This document shows, one piece after another, positions 45,592-57,785 of a stretch of DNA of 64,000 bases. Numbering within the stretch: the stretch's first letter is position 1; every line of letters starts with the position of its first letter. The notes under the pieces were generated by a model. That model had not been told where the DNA came from and did not search any database. It was given only the letters and a program-made list of their open reading frames with translations. Source of the DNA: ZC4RG30 sp963777735 (GTDB lineage Bacteria; Pseudomonadota; Gammaproteobacteria; Steroidobacterales; Steroidobacteraceae); contig CAVZRQ010000008.1 of the NCBI GenBank assembly GCA_963777735.1, forward strand, positions 186,001 to 250,000. Direction: 5' to 3'. Position numbers and translations under genes: made by a program.

Positions 45592-45611
45592 CTGATCAAT
45601 GGATTGATCAG
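45592..45611. repeat. Perfect 20-base palindrome upstream of the pilin gene
   Basis: CTGATCAAT-GG-ATTGATCAG is a perfect inverted repeat with 9-base arms and a 2-base spacer. It ends 11 bases before the AAGGAG ribosome site and 23 bases before the pilin ATG. It could be an operator for a dimeric regulator or an RNA hairpin acting on translation. Confidence 0.6.
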
Positions 45612-45633
45612 TTTCATTTGCCAAGGAGAGCTC

Positions 45634-46152
45634 ATGCACAGGTTCATCAAATCCGCCGTCGTCGCAGGCACGCTGGTTGCCACTGGCGCGGCCCATGCTG
45701 CGGTCGCCACTTCCAGCTTCCAGGTCACCGCCACGGTGCTGGCGCGCTGCTCGGTTACCGCCACCGCACTGAATTTCGGAAACTACAACCCGGGTGCCGG
45801 CGACGTCGACGTCTCGGCGACCAACAATATTGCAGTGCGATGCACTCGCGGCACGCCCTATACGGTGGGGCTGAATGCCGGCCTCGCACCGGCCGCAACG
45901 GTCAGCACGCGCCGCATGCGCAGTGCCGCCGCACCTACCGAGGAGCTCGCCTACTCGCTGTTCACTTCCGCAGCTCGCACCACCAACTGGGGCGATACGG
46001 TGCTGACCGGCGCGCCGACTGGCACGGGAGCAGGTTTCGGCACGACGGCGAACTTCACGGTACACGGTCGCATTCCGGATTCGGCCGCCAACCAGGGTGC
46101 ATTGGTTGCGGCGGATTTCGCCGACACGATCACTGTCACGATCACCTACTGA
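45634..46152 (+). CDS. Csu-type major pilin (spore coat U domain)
   Basis: A 172-residue secreted pilin. AAGGAG precedes the ATG at 45634; the signal is HRFIKSAVVAGTLVATGAAH. The mature part starts with TSSFQVTATVLARCSVTATAL and FGNYNPG, typical of the spore-coat-U (SCPU) domain of Csu pilins, and ends ADTITVTITY, the donor-strand end. Two cysteines (ARCSV, VRCTR) should form the fold's disulfide. It would be the rod subunit (CsuA/B-like) of the pilus. Confidence 0.88.
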   Translation: MHRFIKSAVVAGTLVATGAAHAAVATSSFQVTATVLARCSVTATALNFGNYNPGAGDVDVSATNNIAVRCTRGTPYTVGLNAGLAPAATVSTRRMRSAAAPTEELAYSLFTSAARTTNWGDTVLTGAPTGTGAGFGTTANFTVHGRIPDSAANQGALVAADFADTITVTITY

Positions 46153-46165
46153 TCCCGCCGCAGCC

Positions 46166-46891
46166 ATGAAGCCTGGTGCCCTCTGGTTCTGCACCGCGCT
46201 GTTCTCCCTCGCGGCGGCTTCGGCCGCCGCGGGTTCGTTCAGCGTCTCGCCCACACGCGTAGAGATGGAGGGCGGCAAGCGCACGGCTGTCATCAGCCTG
46301 CGCAATGTCGATTCGTCGCCACTGACGGTGCAGATCTCCATGGTCGGCTGGACGCAGTCGGTCGGGGAAGACATCTATTCCCCCTCGCGTGACCTGCTGG
46401 CCACACCGCCGGTATTCACGATTCCCCCGAATGGCGAACAGATCGTGCGCATCGCCCTGCGGCGCGCACCGGACGCAGTGCGTGAACTGCCGTACCGGAT
46501 CTTCTTCCAGGAAGTACCCCAGGCATTGCGGTTGTCTTCCAATACGCTGAACGTTGCTTTGCGCGTTGGCGTGCCCGTTTTTGTACATGCGACGAGACCT
46601 GAAGAAGGGATGTATCTCGACTGGACGGCCACTCGGCTGAAATCCGGCGAGCTCATGGTTACGGCCACGAACAGCGGCAATACGCACGTGCAGGTAACCG
46701 GGTTCGATCTGCTTTTCGGGGCCGCCACACAGGGGCTACCGGTCTCGGCGATCAAGTACGTGCTGCCCGGCAGCAGTGTGTCCTGGATGGTGACGCCGCC
46801 GGAAGGCGCCGATCTCGCCAGGCTGCAGATCAATGGGCACAGTGATCACGGCGATTTTGCGGCGGAAGCTGCTGTCGTCGTTCCGCACTGA
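46166..46891 (+). CDS. Periplasmic pilus chaperone (CsuC-like)
   Basis: A 241-residue chaperone with a signal peptide (LWFCTALFSLAAASAAAG). The Ig-like domain 1 starts SFSVSPTRVEMEGGKRTAVI and holds RELPYRIFFQEVP; domain 2 follows to PEGADLARLQINGHSDHG. The Thr-Arg in SPTRVEM and GKRTAVISLRN correspond to the subunit-anchoring region of the FGL/Csu chaperones. It lies 13 bases after the pilin gene and directs donor-strand complementation. Confidence 0.92.
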   Translation: MKPGALWFCTALFSLAAASAAAGSFSVSPTRVEMEGGKRTAVISLRNVDSSPLTVQISMVGWTQSVGEDIYSPSRDLLATPPVFTIPPNGEQIVRIALRRAPDAVRELPYRIFFQEVPQALRLSSNTLNVALRVGVPVFVHATRPEEGMYLDWTATRLKSGELMVTATNSGNTHVQVTGFDLLFGAATQGLPVSAIKYVLPGSSVSWMVTPPEGADLARLQINGHSDHGDFAAEAAVVVPH

Positions 46892-46912
46892 CACCCAAGT
46901 TCAAGCTTCACG

Positions 46913-49264
46913 ATGTCGCGCCAGCAAGGAAGCCGTCGCACAGGTGTCCGACTGCGGATCTACCTTATTCTGGCACTTGGCCTGATGGCGGCGCATACCT
47001 GCATTGTCCGCGCCGCCACCCCGCCTTTCGAACAACTGGTCGTGGAAGTGCGCATCAACGACCAGCAGACCGAAGAGATGCTGGTGGTGCTGCGCGACCA
47101 GGCCGGCAGCTTCTGGCTCGACATGGCGGATCTTGACCGCCTTCGACTGATCCCTCCTCCCGGCGCACCTCTCGAACAGGAAGGTCAGCGCTTTGCGCCG
47201 ATTGGCGGCTACGCCGGCGCGGATGTCAGATTTGAAGAAGCAACGGCGATGCTGTTCCTGCAATTGCCGGCCACGGCATTCCAGCCGCTGCGTATTTCGG
47301 CGCCGGAGCAGGCGGGCATCGGTCACCAGGCGGCGGCCAGCGGACTGTTCCTCAACTACCAGCTCCAGGGACAACGGGTGTCCTCTGTCAGCAGTGCGGG
47401 TACCTTTACCGAATTGGGTCTGTTCAGTCGATTGGGAGTCATTACCAATACGCTGGCCACTCGCCATGCCAATGGCCTCACGCGAGCCACGCGCCTGGAT
47501 ACGGCGTTGTCGCGCGATTTTCCACAGCGTCTGCAGACATTGACCGTCGGTGACTCGATCGCTGACCCGGGATCCTTTGGTTCGGCGCTGCGCTTCGCCG
47601 GAGTGAAGATCGAGAAGAACTTCGCCATGCGCCCCGACCTCCTCACCACTCCAATGCTGGTGGCCTCCGGCACGGCGGTGGTGCCATCGGCCGTCGACAT
47701 ATTCGTGAACAGCCAGCGCGTCCTTTCGAGTGATGTGTTGCCTGGCCCGTTCGTGATCGACAATCTTCCCGGCATCACGGGCGCAGGCAACATGCGTGTC
47801 GTGGTGCGTGATGCAACGGGTCGCGAACAGGTGCTGGTCCAGCCTTTCTACTCGAGCCCGAACCTGCTGGCCGCGGGCCTGAATCAGTACTCCGTTTCCT
47901 TTGGCCGCGTTCGCGAAGACTACAGCCTGCGGAATTTCCAGTATGGCCCGTGGACCGGCAGCGGCACCTGGCGGCGCGGATTGAGTGACGGATTGACGGT
48001 CGAGAGTCATGTCGAGTATCTGCAGGGCGATGCATTTGGCGCGGGCCTTGAACTGGTTGCGCGTGCCGGCCATGCGGGGGTTGCCAGTCTCACTGCAGCG
48101 GCTGGTGGCGGTGACTCGTCGCGGGGCTGGCTGACTGGCCTGGGATTCGAACGTCAGGCAAGCCGCAGCAGCTTCGCGTTCAACCTGTCGTGGGCGACGG
48201 CAGGTTTTCGCCGTGCAGGCGAGGCGGATTTCGTCAGCTCCCGCCAGAAGTTCCGGGGCGTCCTTCAGGTTGGAGTCAACGCGGGTCGATTGGGCAGCGT
48301 TGCGCTGGCTTACGCGGAGCAGGTTTCACAGGACGATTCCCGGTCGCGAACCATCAGCCTGACGCAGAGCACGCGCGTTGGTCGCCAGGGGTTCCTCAAT
48401 TTCTCGCTTAATCGCAGCATCCAGGCGCGCAACGCCACTTCCGCATTTCTCACCTATACGCAGGCTTTCGGCGCGGGCGGCACATTCTCCGCAGGTGCCG
48501 AAGGTGGCAGCGGATCCGGCGCCACCCGTGAAGAGTTGCGCGCCTCGGTATCCCAGAGTGCCCCCGTAGGGGTTGGGCACGGCTGGCGCGCCAGCGTGAC
48601 GCGCAGTGGCAGTTACGATGCCTGGTGGCAGCAGAGATACGCAGCTGCCGATCTGGAACTTCAGGCATCGCGCAATTTCAATCAGAGCGGACAAAGCCTG
48701 CAGCTGCGTGGCGGCATGAGCTGGCTTGACGGCCAGTTCCATGCAGCGCGTACTGTTGACGGCAGTTTTGCAGTGGTGGATGTGGGTGGCATTGCGGACG
48801 TCCCCATCTACCTCGAGAACCGCCTCGTCACGCGCACGGACGCCCGCGGGCGAGCCGTGTTGCCAAACCTGCTTTCTTACGAGGCCAATCAGATCAGCAT
48901 CGAACCGGAGGATCTGCCGCTCAACATGGCCATCCGTTCGCCCACGCTTGTCGTGCGACCGGGATTCCGCAGTGGCGTGATTGCGCAGTTTCCGGTTGAA
49001 CGAATTGCACCTGCCGTATTCCGGCTTGTTCTCCCGGACAATACACCGGTGCCTACCGGCGCCGAAGTGCGACTCAATGGCGGAACTTTCCTGGTGGCGA
49101 TGGATGGATTCACTTATGTGACCACGCTCGACCATGGGGTTGGCGGCGTGGCAACCTGGGAAGACAATCGCTGCTCCTTCCGGGTAGAGCCCCCTCCCTC
49201 GGACGATCCATTGCCGGATATGGGCACCATTGTCTGTCGTCCGGCCCCTGAGGTTGCCCGATGA
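46913..49264 (+). CDS. Outer-membrane pilus usher (CsuD-like, FimD/PapC family)
   Basis: A 783-residue usher that assembles and secretes the pilus. It has an N-terminal membrane segment (IYLILALGLMAAHTCIVRAA), an N-terminal chaperone-docking domain to about 140, a 24-strand barrel with SVSFGRVREDYSLRNFQYGP and RVGRQGFLNFSLNRSIQ, and C-terminal domains with DVPIYLENRLVTRTDARGRA and PTGAEVRLNG. It starts 21 bases after the chaperone and overlaps the next pilin gene by 4 bases. Confidence 0.93.
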   Translation: MSRQQGSRRTGVRLRIYLILALGLMAAHTCIVRAATPPFEQLVVEVRINDQQTEEMLVVLRDQAGSFWLDMADLDRLRLIPPPGAPLEQEGQRFAPIGGYAGADVRFEEATAMLFLQLPATAFQPLRISAPEQAGIGHQAAASGLFLNYQLQGQRVSSVSSAGTFTELGLFSRLGVITNTLATRHANGLTRATRLDTALSRDFPQRLQTLTVGDSIADPGSFGSALRFAGVKIEKNFAMRPDLLTTPMLVASGTAVVPSAVDIFVNSQRVLSSDVLPGPFVIDNLPGITGAGNMRVVVRDATGREQVLVQPFYSSPNLLAAGLNQYSVSFGRVREDYSLRNFQYGPWTGSGTWRRGLSDGLTVESHVEYLQGDAFGAGLELVARAGHAGVASLTAAAGGGDSSRGWLTGLGFERQASRSSFAFNLSWATAGFRRAGEADFVSSRQKFRGVLQVGVNAGRLGSVALAYAEQVSQDDSRSRTISLTQSTRVGRQGFLNFSLNRSIQARNATSAFLTYTQAFGAGGTFSAGAEGGSGSGATREELRASVSQSAPVGVGHGWRASVTRSGSYDAWWQQRYAAADLELQASRNFNQSGQSLQLRGGMSWLDGQFHAARTVDGSFAVVDVGGIADVPIYLENRLVTRTDARGRAVLPNLLSYEANQISIEPEDLPLNMAIRSPTLVVRPGFRSGVIAQFPVERIAPAVFRLVLPDNTPVPTGAEVRLNGGTFLVAMDGFTYVTTLDHGVGGVATWEDNRCSFRVEPPPSDDPLPDMGTIVCRPAPEVAR

Positions 49265-49764
49265 GGTCGCGCGGCGATGGAACGTATTTGGTTGCCGTCA
49301 TCCGGGTCGCACTCGCTGCGCTGTCGTTGCCAGGGCTGGCGCAGGCAGCCGCCACGTGCACGCTTGCGACTACCGCACCGGCCTTCGGCATCTATGATCC
49401 CTCGAACGCAACGGCCGACACGGCCAACGGTTCGGTGCTGGCCACCTGCACATGGACGGGTGGCGGCGCCACCACAGTGAACATCGTGGCGAGCTACAGT
49501 GCGGGCAATTCCGGCAGCTTCCCGAACCGCTACATGTTGGCGGGGACAGAACGCCTCAACTACAACATCTACTTCGAGTCCACCTTCAGCGTGGTGCGCG
49601 GCAATGGTACGGCCGGAACCCAGACTGGCCAGGCGACGTTGACAGTCTCGTCCGGCAGCCGAACCGCCACCGCCACCGGAACATTGTTTGGTCGCATACC
49701 TGCCGGACAAAACGTGGCACCCGGCAACTACCGGGATACGATCATCGTGACGATGACTTACTGA
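49261..49764 (+). CDS. Csu-type minor pilin / tip subunit (spore coat U domain)
   Basis: A 167-residue secreted protein with a signal (VIRVALAALSLPGLAQAA) and one spore-coat-U domain: TCTLATTAPAFGIYDPSNA, NRYMLAGTERLNYNIYFES and the end NYRDTIIVTMTY. Acinetobacter CsuE tips have two such domains and about 340 residues, so this is half that size. Its place after the usher fits a tip or terminal subunit. ATGA overlap with the usher indicates coupling. Confidence 0.82.
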   Translation: MRSRGDGTYLVAVIRVALAALSLPGLAQAAATCTLATTAPAFGIYDPSNATADTANGSVLATCTWTGGGATTVNIVASYSAGNSGSFPNRYMLAGTERLNYNIYFESTFSVVRGNGTAGTQTGQATLTVSSGSRTATATGTLFGRIPAGQNVAPGNYRDTIIVTMTY

Positions 49765-50270
49765 TCCAGTGCCCTGCCGGTAACCAGCAGCGGCCAGGAA
49801 TGATTGCCTGCCGGAAGGACTTCGCCAAGGGTAAACGTGACGCGCAGGTCCAGGGTTGCCGGATTGGTGAATCCGGGCCGCTGCGCCCAGCGCCACACGA
49901 ATGAGCCGCCTTCCCCTGGCAGCACGGCGTCTATTCCCGCTCCCTGCAAGCGCAGCTGCGTGAACATTCCGGCGGGGGCCTGCACGTCAACTTCCAACCC
50001 AAACGATGCGTTGCTGAAAGCACGGATCTGCAGAGCCTGGGGTGGCAATACGGCGCCGCGGGCCAGGCCGGACTCGCTGACCCACAGCGATGTTGGCGCC
50101 CTGGTCTGGATTTCCGTGCGGGCCATGACTGCTGCCCTCACCAGCAATGGCGCCTGGGTTTCGGCGCCACCGGTTGCGGCCGGAAGTGCCCCCAAAGCCA
50201 TCGGCAGCACCAGTGCCAGCCGCTGCAGTCGCTCGCTAATCCAGGTTCCCGCTTGAAGATTCCGTCCCAT
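49758..50270 (-). CDS. Secreted protein of unknown function next to the pilus operon
   Basis: A 170-residue protein from the ATG at 50270, with a signal peptide (LQRLALVLPMALGALPAATG). The mature part is beta-rich: ARTEIQTRAPTSLWVSES, QIRAFSNASFGLEVDVQA, FVWRWAQRP and TLDLRVTFTLGEVLPAGNHS. I recognise no family. It converges on the tip pilin with a 7-base overlap, so it is not in the pilus transcript, but its location suggests a related surface role. Confidence 0.6.
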   Translation of the reverse strand: MGRNLQAGTWISERLQRLALVLPMALGALPAATGGAETQAPLLVRAAVMARTEIQTRAPTSLWVSESGLARGAVLPPQALQIRAFSNASFGLEVDVQAPAGMFTQLRLQGAGIDAVLPGEGGSFVWRWAQRPGFTNPATLDLRVTFTLGEVLPAGNHSWPLLVTGRALDQ

Positions 50271-50475
50271 ACCGGGATATCGGCGGATCCGCGCCATTCT
50301 GTAATGAGGATCGCAGGGGTGCCTGGCGAACCAGTTCACAAAGAACGCAAGGCGGACAATCGGCGGAGCAGGCTCAGGCGGGTGATATACTTAAGGTTTT
50401 CTCAACAAATCACTTAACAATAAGAGCGTCAGGCCGACTTCCAGTCGTGCCCATGACTGCCTCACCCGGACCCTC

Positions 50476-52611
50476 ATGACCCTTCGAAGATCCAGCAGCC
50501 AGTTTCCTGGTTTTGCCCTGATGCTTGTGGCGACAACTTGTTTCCCCTCCCCCGCGGCAGCGGCCAGCGAGTTTCTGGATCTCGATCTGCGTGAAGTACT
50601 GGACCTGGAGATCACCACTGCCTCACGCAAGCCGCAGTCTGTCTCGCAGGCCGCCGCGGCTGTCTATGTGATCACCGCGGACGACATCCGCCGTTCCCCA
50701 GCGGATTCCCTGCCGGATTTGTTGCGCACCGTACCTGGCCTGCATGTTGCGGGCATCACGGGCAGCAGCTGGGCCGTCAGCGCTCGCGGCCTGAACGGTC
50801 GATTTGCCAACAAGCTGCTGGTGCTGATCGACGGTCGCAGCGTCTATTCGCCCACTTTCTCGGGTGTGTACTGGGATGTGCAGGACACGGCACTGGCAGA
50901 CATTGAACGCATCGAAGTGGTTCGCGGCCCGGGGGGAACACTGTGGGGCGCGAATGCGTTTCATGGCGTCATCAACATCATCACGAAGTCTGCCGCCAGT
51001 GCGCCGGGATCGAGTCTCAGCCTGGGAATTGGGGACGAACAGCGTGTCTCGGCCAGTATCCGGCATGGCGCAACTCTGGGCAGCAACGGCCACTATCGCG
51101 TCTATGCGCGGGGGTTCGATCGGGATGCAACCAGGCTGGCATCCACCGGTGCATCGGCAGCGGACGACTGGCGGGCCGGCAGCGTCGGATCGCGCGCGGA
51201 TTTCATTTTCGGCCCGGACTCTTACACCTTGCAGGGCGATTACTACCAGGGTGAAGCGGGCGAGCCCACCATCGCCAATGTACTGCGCCCACCCTATCGA
51301 ATCTACGATCCCAGCGAGACCCGCTTCGAAGGTGGCAATCTGCTGGGACGTTGGCAGCGCCAGCTTTCCGGGGGCAATTCCTTCACGTTGCAGGGATTCC
51401 TCGACTACACGCGGCGTGATTGGCCCGCACACGCCAGAGAAAGGCGGTTCACATACGACATCGATTTCCAGTTTCACCTCAAAGGCCTGCCCCGCCAGGA
51501 TGTGATCTTGGGAGTCGCCGCAAGAACGAGCGACGACCACTTTTCAGACGCATTGCGCGGCGTGCCGGCTGACTCCCTGCAGCACATCCAGAACCAGATG
51601 GAAGGTGGCGTTCAGCAGCAGGTAAGCCTGTTCGCGCAGGACGACATCGCAGTTCTGCGCGATCGCCTGACCCTGACCATTGGCGCGAAGATCGAGCATT
51701 TCGATGACACCGGTGCGGAGTTCTCCCCCAGCCTGCGGCTGCTTTGGGTTCCCGCAGAGGCCTGGTCGTTGTGGGCTGCGGCCTCGAAGGCCGTGCGCAC
51801 GCCAAGCCGTGTCGACCGCCGAGGCCAGTTGTTCGTCTCGGTGGAACAGCCGGATGGTTTTGTCAATCCGCAACCCGAAGCGCTGCCGGGCTTCAACCAG
51901 TTCGCCTCACCATTACCCGTGCTGTTGCAGCAGGGTTCGGGACATGCCGGATCGGAACGTGTCAATGCGTACGAGCTCGGGCTCAAGCATCGCCTTTCGG
52001 AATCCATGAGCATCGACGTCGCCGGCTTCTACAACGACTACAGTCGCCTGCGTACACTGCAACTGCAGCCACTGACCTGCGCGCCGTCCGGCGGCCTGGT
52101 TCCAGCTTGTTTGCAGCAGACACCCGCATCGATAACCCATCTGGTCGAGAGCACAACCATCGGCAATGGTGGTCGGGGCCATGCCCGAGGTGCGGAGATG
52201 TCGCTGAACTGGACGCCAACCAGCAACCTCCGCCTGCAGGGGGCTGTTTCGCTCTTCAAGTCCAGCACGTTCGGGGAAGAAGCCGCCGGGGAGTTCGTGA
52301 CTGAACGTGACAGTGGTACGCCACGCAGCCAATGGAGCCTCACAACCTATTGGAACCTTGCTGCGAACACGGAGTTCACCCTGGGGCTGCGGCACGTGGA
52401 TCGTGTCGCACCCGCCCTGGGCATCGGACTGCCGGGATATACCGAGCTCGACTTGCGGCTTGCCTGGCAGTTGCGCAGCAACCTGGAGCTCGCACTGATG
52501 GGGCGCAACCTCCTGCATGCGCAGCACCAGGAGTACGGATCCGAACTGCATGATGTGGCATTGACGTCCATGCAGCGTGCGGTGTTTGGCCAGCTCTCGC
52601 TGCGTTTCTGA
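50476..52611 (+). CDS. TonB-dependent receptor
   Basis: A 711-residue outer-membrane receptor with a signal peptide (FALMLVATTCFPSPAAAA). The plug has EITTASRKPQSVSQAAAAVY, LPDLLRTVPGLHVAGI, RGLNGRFANKLLVLIDGRSV and IERIEVVRGPGGTLWGANAF. The barrel contains AASKAVRTPSRVDRRGQLF and ends with Phe (QLSLRF), as outer-membrane barrels should. It starts the operon with yfiR and the hybrid kinase (11-base gap to yfiR), so I suspect a sensing rather than a purely nutritional role. Confidence 0.9.
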   Translation: MTLRRSSSQFPGFALMLVATTCFPSPAAAASEFLDLDLREVLDLEITTASRKPQSVSQAAAAVYVITADDIRRSPADSLPDLLRTVPGLHVAGITGSSWAVSARGLNGRFANKLLVLIDGRSVYSPTFSGVYWDVQDTALADIERIEVVRGPGGTLWGANAFHGVINIITKSAASAPGSSLSLGIGDEQRVSASIRHGATLGSNGHYRVYARGFDRDATRLASTGASAADDWRAGSVGSRADFIFGPDSYTLQGDYYQGEAGEPTIANVLRPPYRIYDPSETRFEGGNLLGRWQRQLSGGNSFTLQGFLDYTRRDWPAHARERRFTYDIDFQFHLKGLPRQDVILGVAARTSDDHFSDALRGVPADSLQHIQNQMEGGVQQQVSLFAQDDIAVLRDRLTLTIGAKIEHFDDTGAEFSPSLRLLWVPAEAWSLWAAASKAVRTPSRVDRRGQLFVSVEQPDGFVNPQPEALPGFNQFASPLPVLLQQGSGHAGSERVNAYELGLKHRLSESMSIDVAGFYNDYSRLRTLQLQPLTCAPSGGLVPACLQQTPASITHLVESTTIGNGGRGHARGAEMSLNWTPTSNLRLQGAVSLFKSSTFGEEAAGEFVTERDSGTPRSQWSLTTYWNLAANTEFTLGLRHVDRVAPALGIGLPGYTELDLRLAWQLRSNLELALMGRNLLHAQHQEYGSELHDVALTSMQRAVFGQLSLRF

Positions 52612-52622
52612 ACTGGCAGCTA

Positions 52623-53170
52623 GTGACAAGCAGATCACGCAACTGGCGAATGCAACTGCCTTTGGGGGTTTGCATCCTGTTGGTGGTGGCTGGGGGGCGG
52701 GCAGCCACGGAAGCATCGTTACGCGGCGACCGTGAAAGTCAGATCCGTGCGGCATTGGTCTTCAAGGTTGCCCGCTTCGTCACCTGGCCGGAAAGCTCCT
52801 TCTCCAGTCCGGATGGTTTCCATTTCTGCTTCGTGGGTGACGTCGCAATGGAACGGGCGCTGTCCGGGATCGAAGGCCGCCTGATCCAGCGTCGAGGCGT
52901 GAGATTGCGGAGGCTGGATGACGCCGACCGCCTGGCGCCCGGCGAGTGCAACCTCCTGTATCTGGGCAAACGCAAGGGCCTTGATCCCGAGACCTTCTCG
53001 CTGGCCCTGGAAAGCTCGATGCTGATCATCGCCGATGAGTCACTGTCCGGCGCGATGGTGGCACTTATCCAGCGCGACAATCGCATGCGGCTGGCAATCG
53101 ATCTTGGCAATGTGCGGGCCGCACAGTTGCGGGTCGATGCGCCACTGCTGCAAATGGTTGAGGTGCGGAA

Positions 53171-53174
<4 letters not shown>
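52623..53174 (+). CDS. YfiR family periplasmic regulator (DUF4154)
   Basis: A 183-residue exported protein with signal LGVCILLVVAGGRAA. The YfiR core is recognisable: IRAALVFKVARFVTWPESSF, FCFVGDVAMERALSGIEG, CNLLYLGKRK and MLIIADESLSGAMVALIQRD, ending RLAIDLGNVRAAQLRVDAPL. In Pseudomonas YfiR holds the cyclase YfiN inactive by binding its periplasmic domain. Here the next gene, overlapping by 4 bases, is a hybrid kinase with a YfiN-like sensor region, so YfiR probably controls a kinase instead. Confidence 0.88.
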
Positions 53175-55918
<2,744 letters not shown>

Positions 55919-56067
55919 TTAAGCTGTCGCTGCCCGCAGACCGACTCCAGATCGGCAGACGGGTGCGGCGTTTGCCGCAGAACGTGACCCAGTTCGCGCT
56001 CGCTTCTTCAAGGTGATGCGCTCGCAGCCGTTAACGTGGGGTGGTACACGCGGAGCACGAACCCCTC

Positions 56068-56460
56068 ATGAAACTCGCGATCGAACTGGGTTTCACGGAC
56101 GATAACCTGTTGGCAAGCCTGGATGGCGCATCGAACGAAGATCTGAACGAACTGAACTTCGGTGTGATCGGCATTGACGCTGACAGCATCGTGCGCCGCT
56201 ACAACGCCGCCGAAGAGCGCGTTTCCGGCGTGTCCGCGCCCCGCAATATCGGATCCCACCTGTTCACCGTAGTGGCACCGTGCATGAACAACTTTCTCGT
56301 GGCCCAGCGGTTCGAGGATGCTGCGGCAAGTGGAGAAACGCTCGATGCGCTGGTGGATTACGTCCTGACACTGCGCATGCGTCCCACCAAAGTGCAGCTG
56401 CGTCTCCTTTCCTCACCGAGCGCACGCTTCCGGTATGTACTGATCCGCCGCAACTCATGA
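56068..56460 (+). CDS. Photoactive yellow protein-like PAS protein
   Basis: A 130-residue single-domain protein that resembles photoactive yellow protein (PYP), a blue-light sensor with p-coumaric acid bound to a cysteine. Conserved at a constant +3 offset from Halorhodospira PYP are Tyr45 (PYP Tyr42), Asn46, Glu49 (Glu46), Pro71 and Cys72 (Cys69, the chromophore attachment site) in RRYNAAEERVSG and TVVAPCMNN. Thr50 and Arg52 are replaced by Ser53 and Val55. LNELNFGVIGIDAD and LRMRPTKVQLRLL also match. I use the ATG at 56068, which gives PYP length; a GTG at 56041 is possible. It overlaps the PAS-GGDEF gene as ATGA. A PAS domain without chromophore remains possible. Confidence 0.75.
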   Translation: MKLAIELGFTDDNLLASLDGASNEDLNELNFGVIGIDADSIVRRYNAAEERVSGVSAPRNIGSHLFTVVAPCMNNFLVAQRFEDAAASGETLDALVDYVLTLRMRPTKVQLRLLSSPSARFRYVLIRRNS

Positions 56461-57782
56461 GCGCCGCGGAGGCCCCGGGCGTCCGCGCGGAGTACGAGGC
56501 ACTGCTGCAGTTCCTGTACATGGCGCCGATCGGGCTGTTGCAGGCCCGAATCGATGGCGAGATCGTCATGATCAACCCGCTGTGTTCGCAGCTCCTGATG
56601 CCACTGGTCGCGGACATGAACATCGCCAACCTCTTCGTTGCATTCGAGTCGGTGGCTCCCGACCTGCGGCAGCGCAGCGATGCATTCACGGCGGAACACG
56701 GCAAGATCGTCGAGGGCATGCAGATTCCGGTCTATGCCGGGCACCGCGGTCGTCGCGACGCACAGGTCCTGAGCCTGACCATCCTGAAGCTCGATGCCGG
56801 CCGACTGATGGCCGTCATCAACGACGTAACCGAGGTGGTCCGGCGCGAACGCCAACTTCGCCACTCGCAGGCCTGGATAGAAACCATCGTGAGTGGCATC
56901 ACCGACTATGCCCTGCTGGAACTGGACAGCAGTGGCCACATCCGGGACTGGAATGCCGGTGTAGAGCGATTGCTGGGATTTTCGGCACGCGCAATCATCG
57001 ATCAGCCCTTCTCAATTCTGGATCCTCCCGATGCAAGGCCTCCGGGAATAGTTGCAGACCGGTTGGCCGAAGCGCTGCAAACCGGTTGGAGCCTGGATGA
57101 AGGCTGGCGTGTCCGTGCCAATGGCGCCCGCTTCTGGAGCAGTACGTTGATCGCTCCCCTTGAGCTGCCGGACACGGAACATCGCGGCTTCAGTCTTATC
57201 GTGCGAGACATCAGCGAAGGTCGCGAGGCGCGTGAGGCACTGCGCAATGCTGTGCTCTGCGACCACCTTACTGGACTTGCGAACCGGCGCGCGTTTCACG
57301 ATGTCGCGACGCTCGAGTTGCAGCGCTGGTCGCGACAACCTAGGCCGTTGTCTATGTTGTTGATCGACGCTGACCATTTCAAGCGCATCAACGACACCCA
57401 CGGACACGCAGCCGGCGACGCCGCTTTGCGGCATCTGGCTGCCGCGTTGGGCACGGGATTACGTGCGCTCGATGTCGTGGCCCGACTGGGAGGTGAGGAA
57501 TTCGTAGCGCTTCTGCCCGGCACCGATATCGATGATGCGGAGTTGCTCGCAGCGCGGCTGTGTGAACGGATAGCACAAAGCTCGCTGCATGTCGGTGGAA
57601 AGGAGATCCGCTGCACCGTCAGCATCGGAGTCACCACGATGACTTCGGACCTGCGCGATGTGGATGGGCTGCTGCAGCGCGCCGACCGAGCGATGTATGC
57701 AGCCAAGCGCGCCGGACGAAACCGGGTTGCGCGCTGGACGCAGCAGCTGGTCGATCTTCATGCAGCTCCAGCGGAAATCTGA
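56457..57782 (+). CDS. PAS-PAS-GGDEF diguanylate cyclase
   Basis: A 441-residue soluble protein. PAS-like domain 1 (about 12-130) begins LLQFLYMAPIGLLQARIDG; PAS 2 (about 140-255) has IVSGITDYALLELDSSGHIR and WNAGVERLLGFSA. The GGDEF domain shows DHLTGLANRRAFHD, IDADHFKRINDTHGHAAGD and the active site RLGGEEF. An RxxD inhibitory site (RALD) stands five residues before it, so c-di-GMP synthesis with product feedback is expected. The ATG overlaps the PYP-like stop (ATGA), which ties the two proteins together. Confidence 0.92.
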   Translation: MSAAEAPGVRAEYEALLQFLYMAPIGLLQARIDGEIVMINPLCSQLLMPLVADMNIANLFVAFESVAPDLRQRSDAFTAEHGKIVEGMQIPVYAGHRGRRDAQVLSLTILKLDAGRLMAVINDVTEVVRRERQLRHSQAWIETIVSGITDYALLELDSSGHIRDWNAGVERLLGFSARAIIDQPFSILDPPDARPPGIVADRLAEALQTGWSLDEGWRVRANGARFWSSTLIAPLELPDTEHRGFSLIVRDISEGREAREALRNAVLCDHLTGLANRRAFHDVATLELQRWSRQPRPLSMLLIDADHFKRINDTHGHAAGDAALRHLAAALGTGLRALDVVARLGGEEFVALLPGTDIDDAELLAARLCERIAQSSLHVGGKEIRCTVSIGVTTMTSDLRDVDGLLQRADRAMYAAKRAGRNRVARWTQQLVDLHAAPAEI

Positions 57783-57785
57783 AGG

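Noticed and set aside
46901..48073. 390-codon open frame antisense to the usher gene
   Set aside because: A shadow frame; the usher on the plus strand is well supported.
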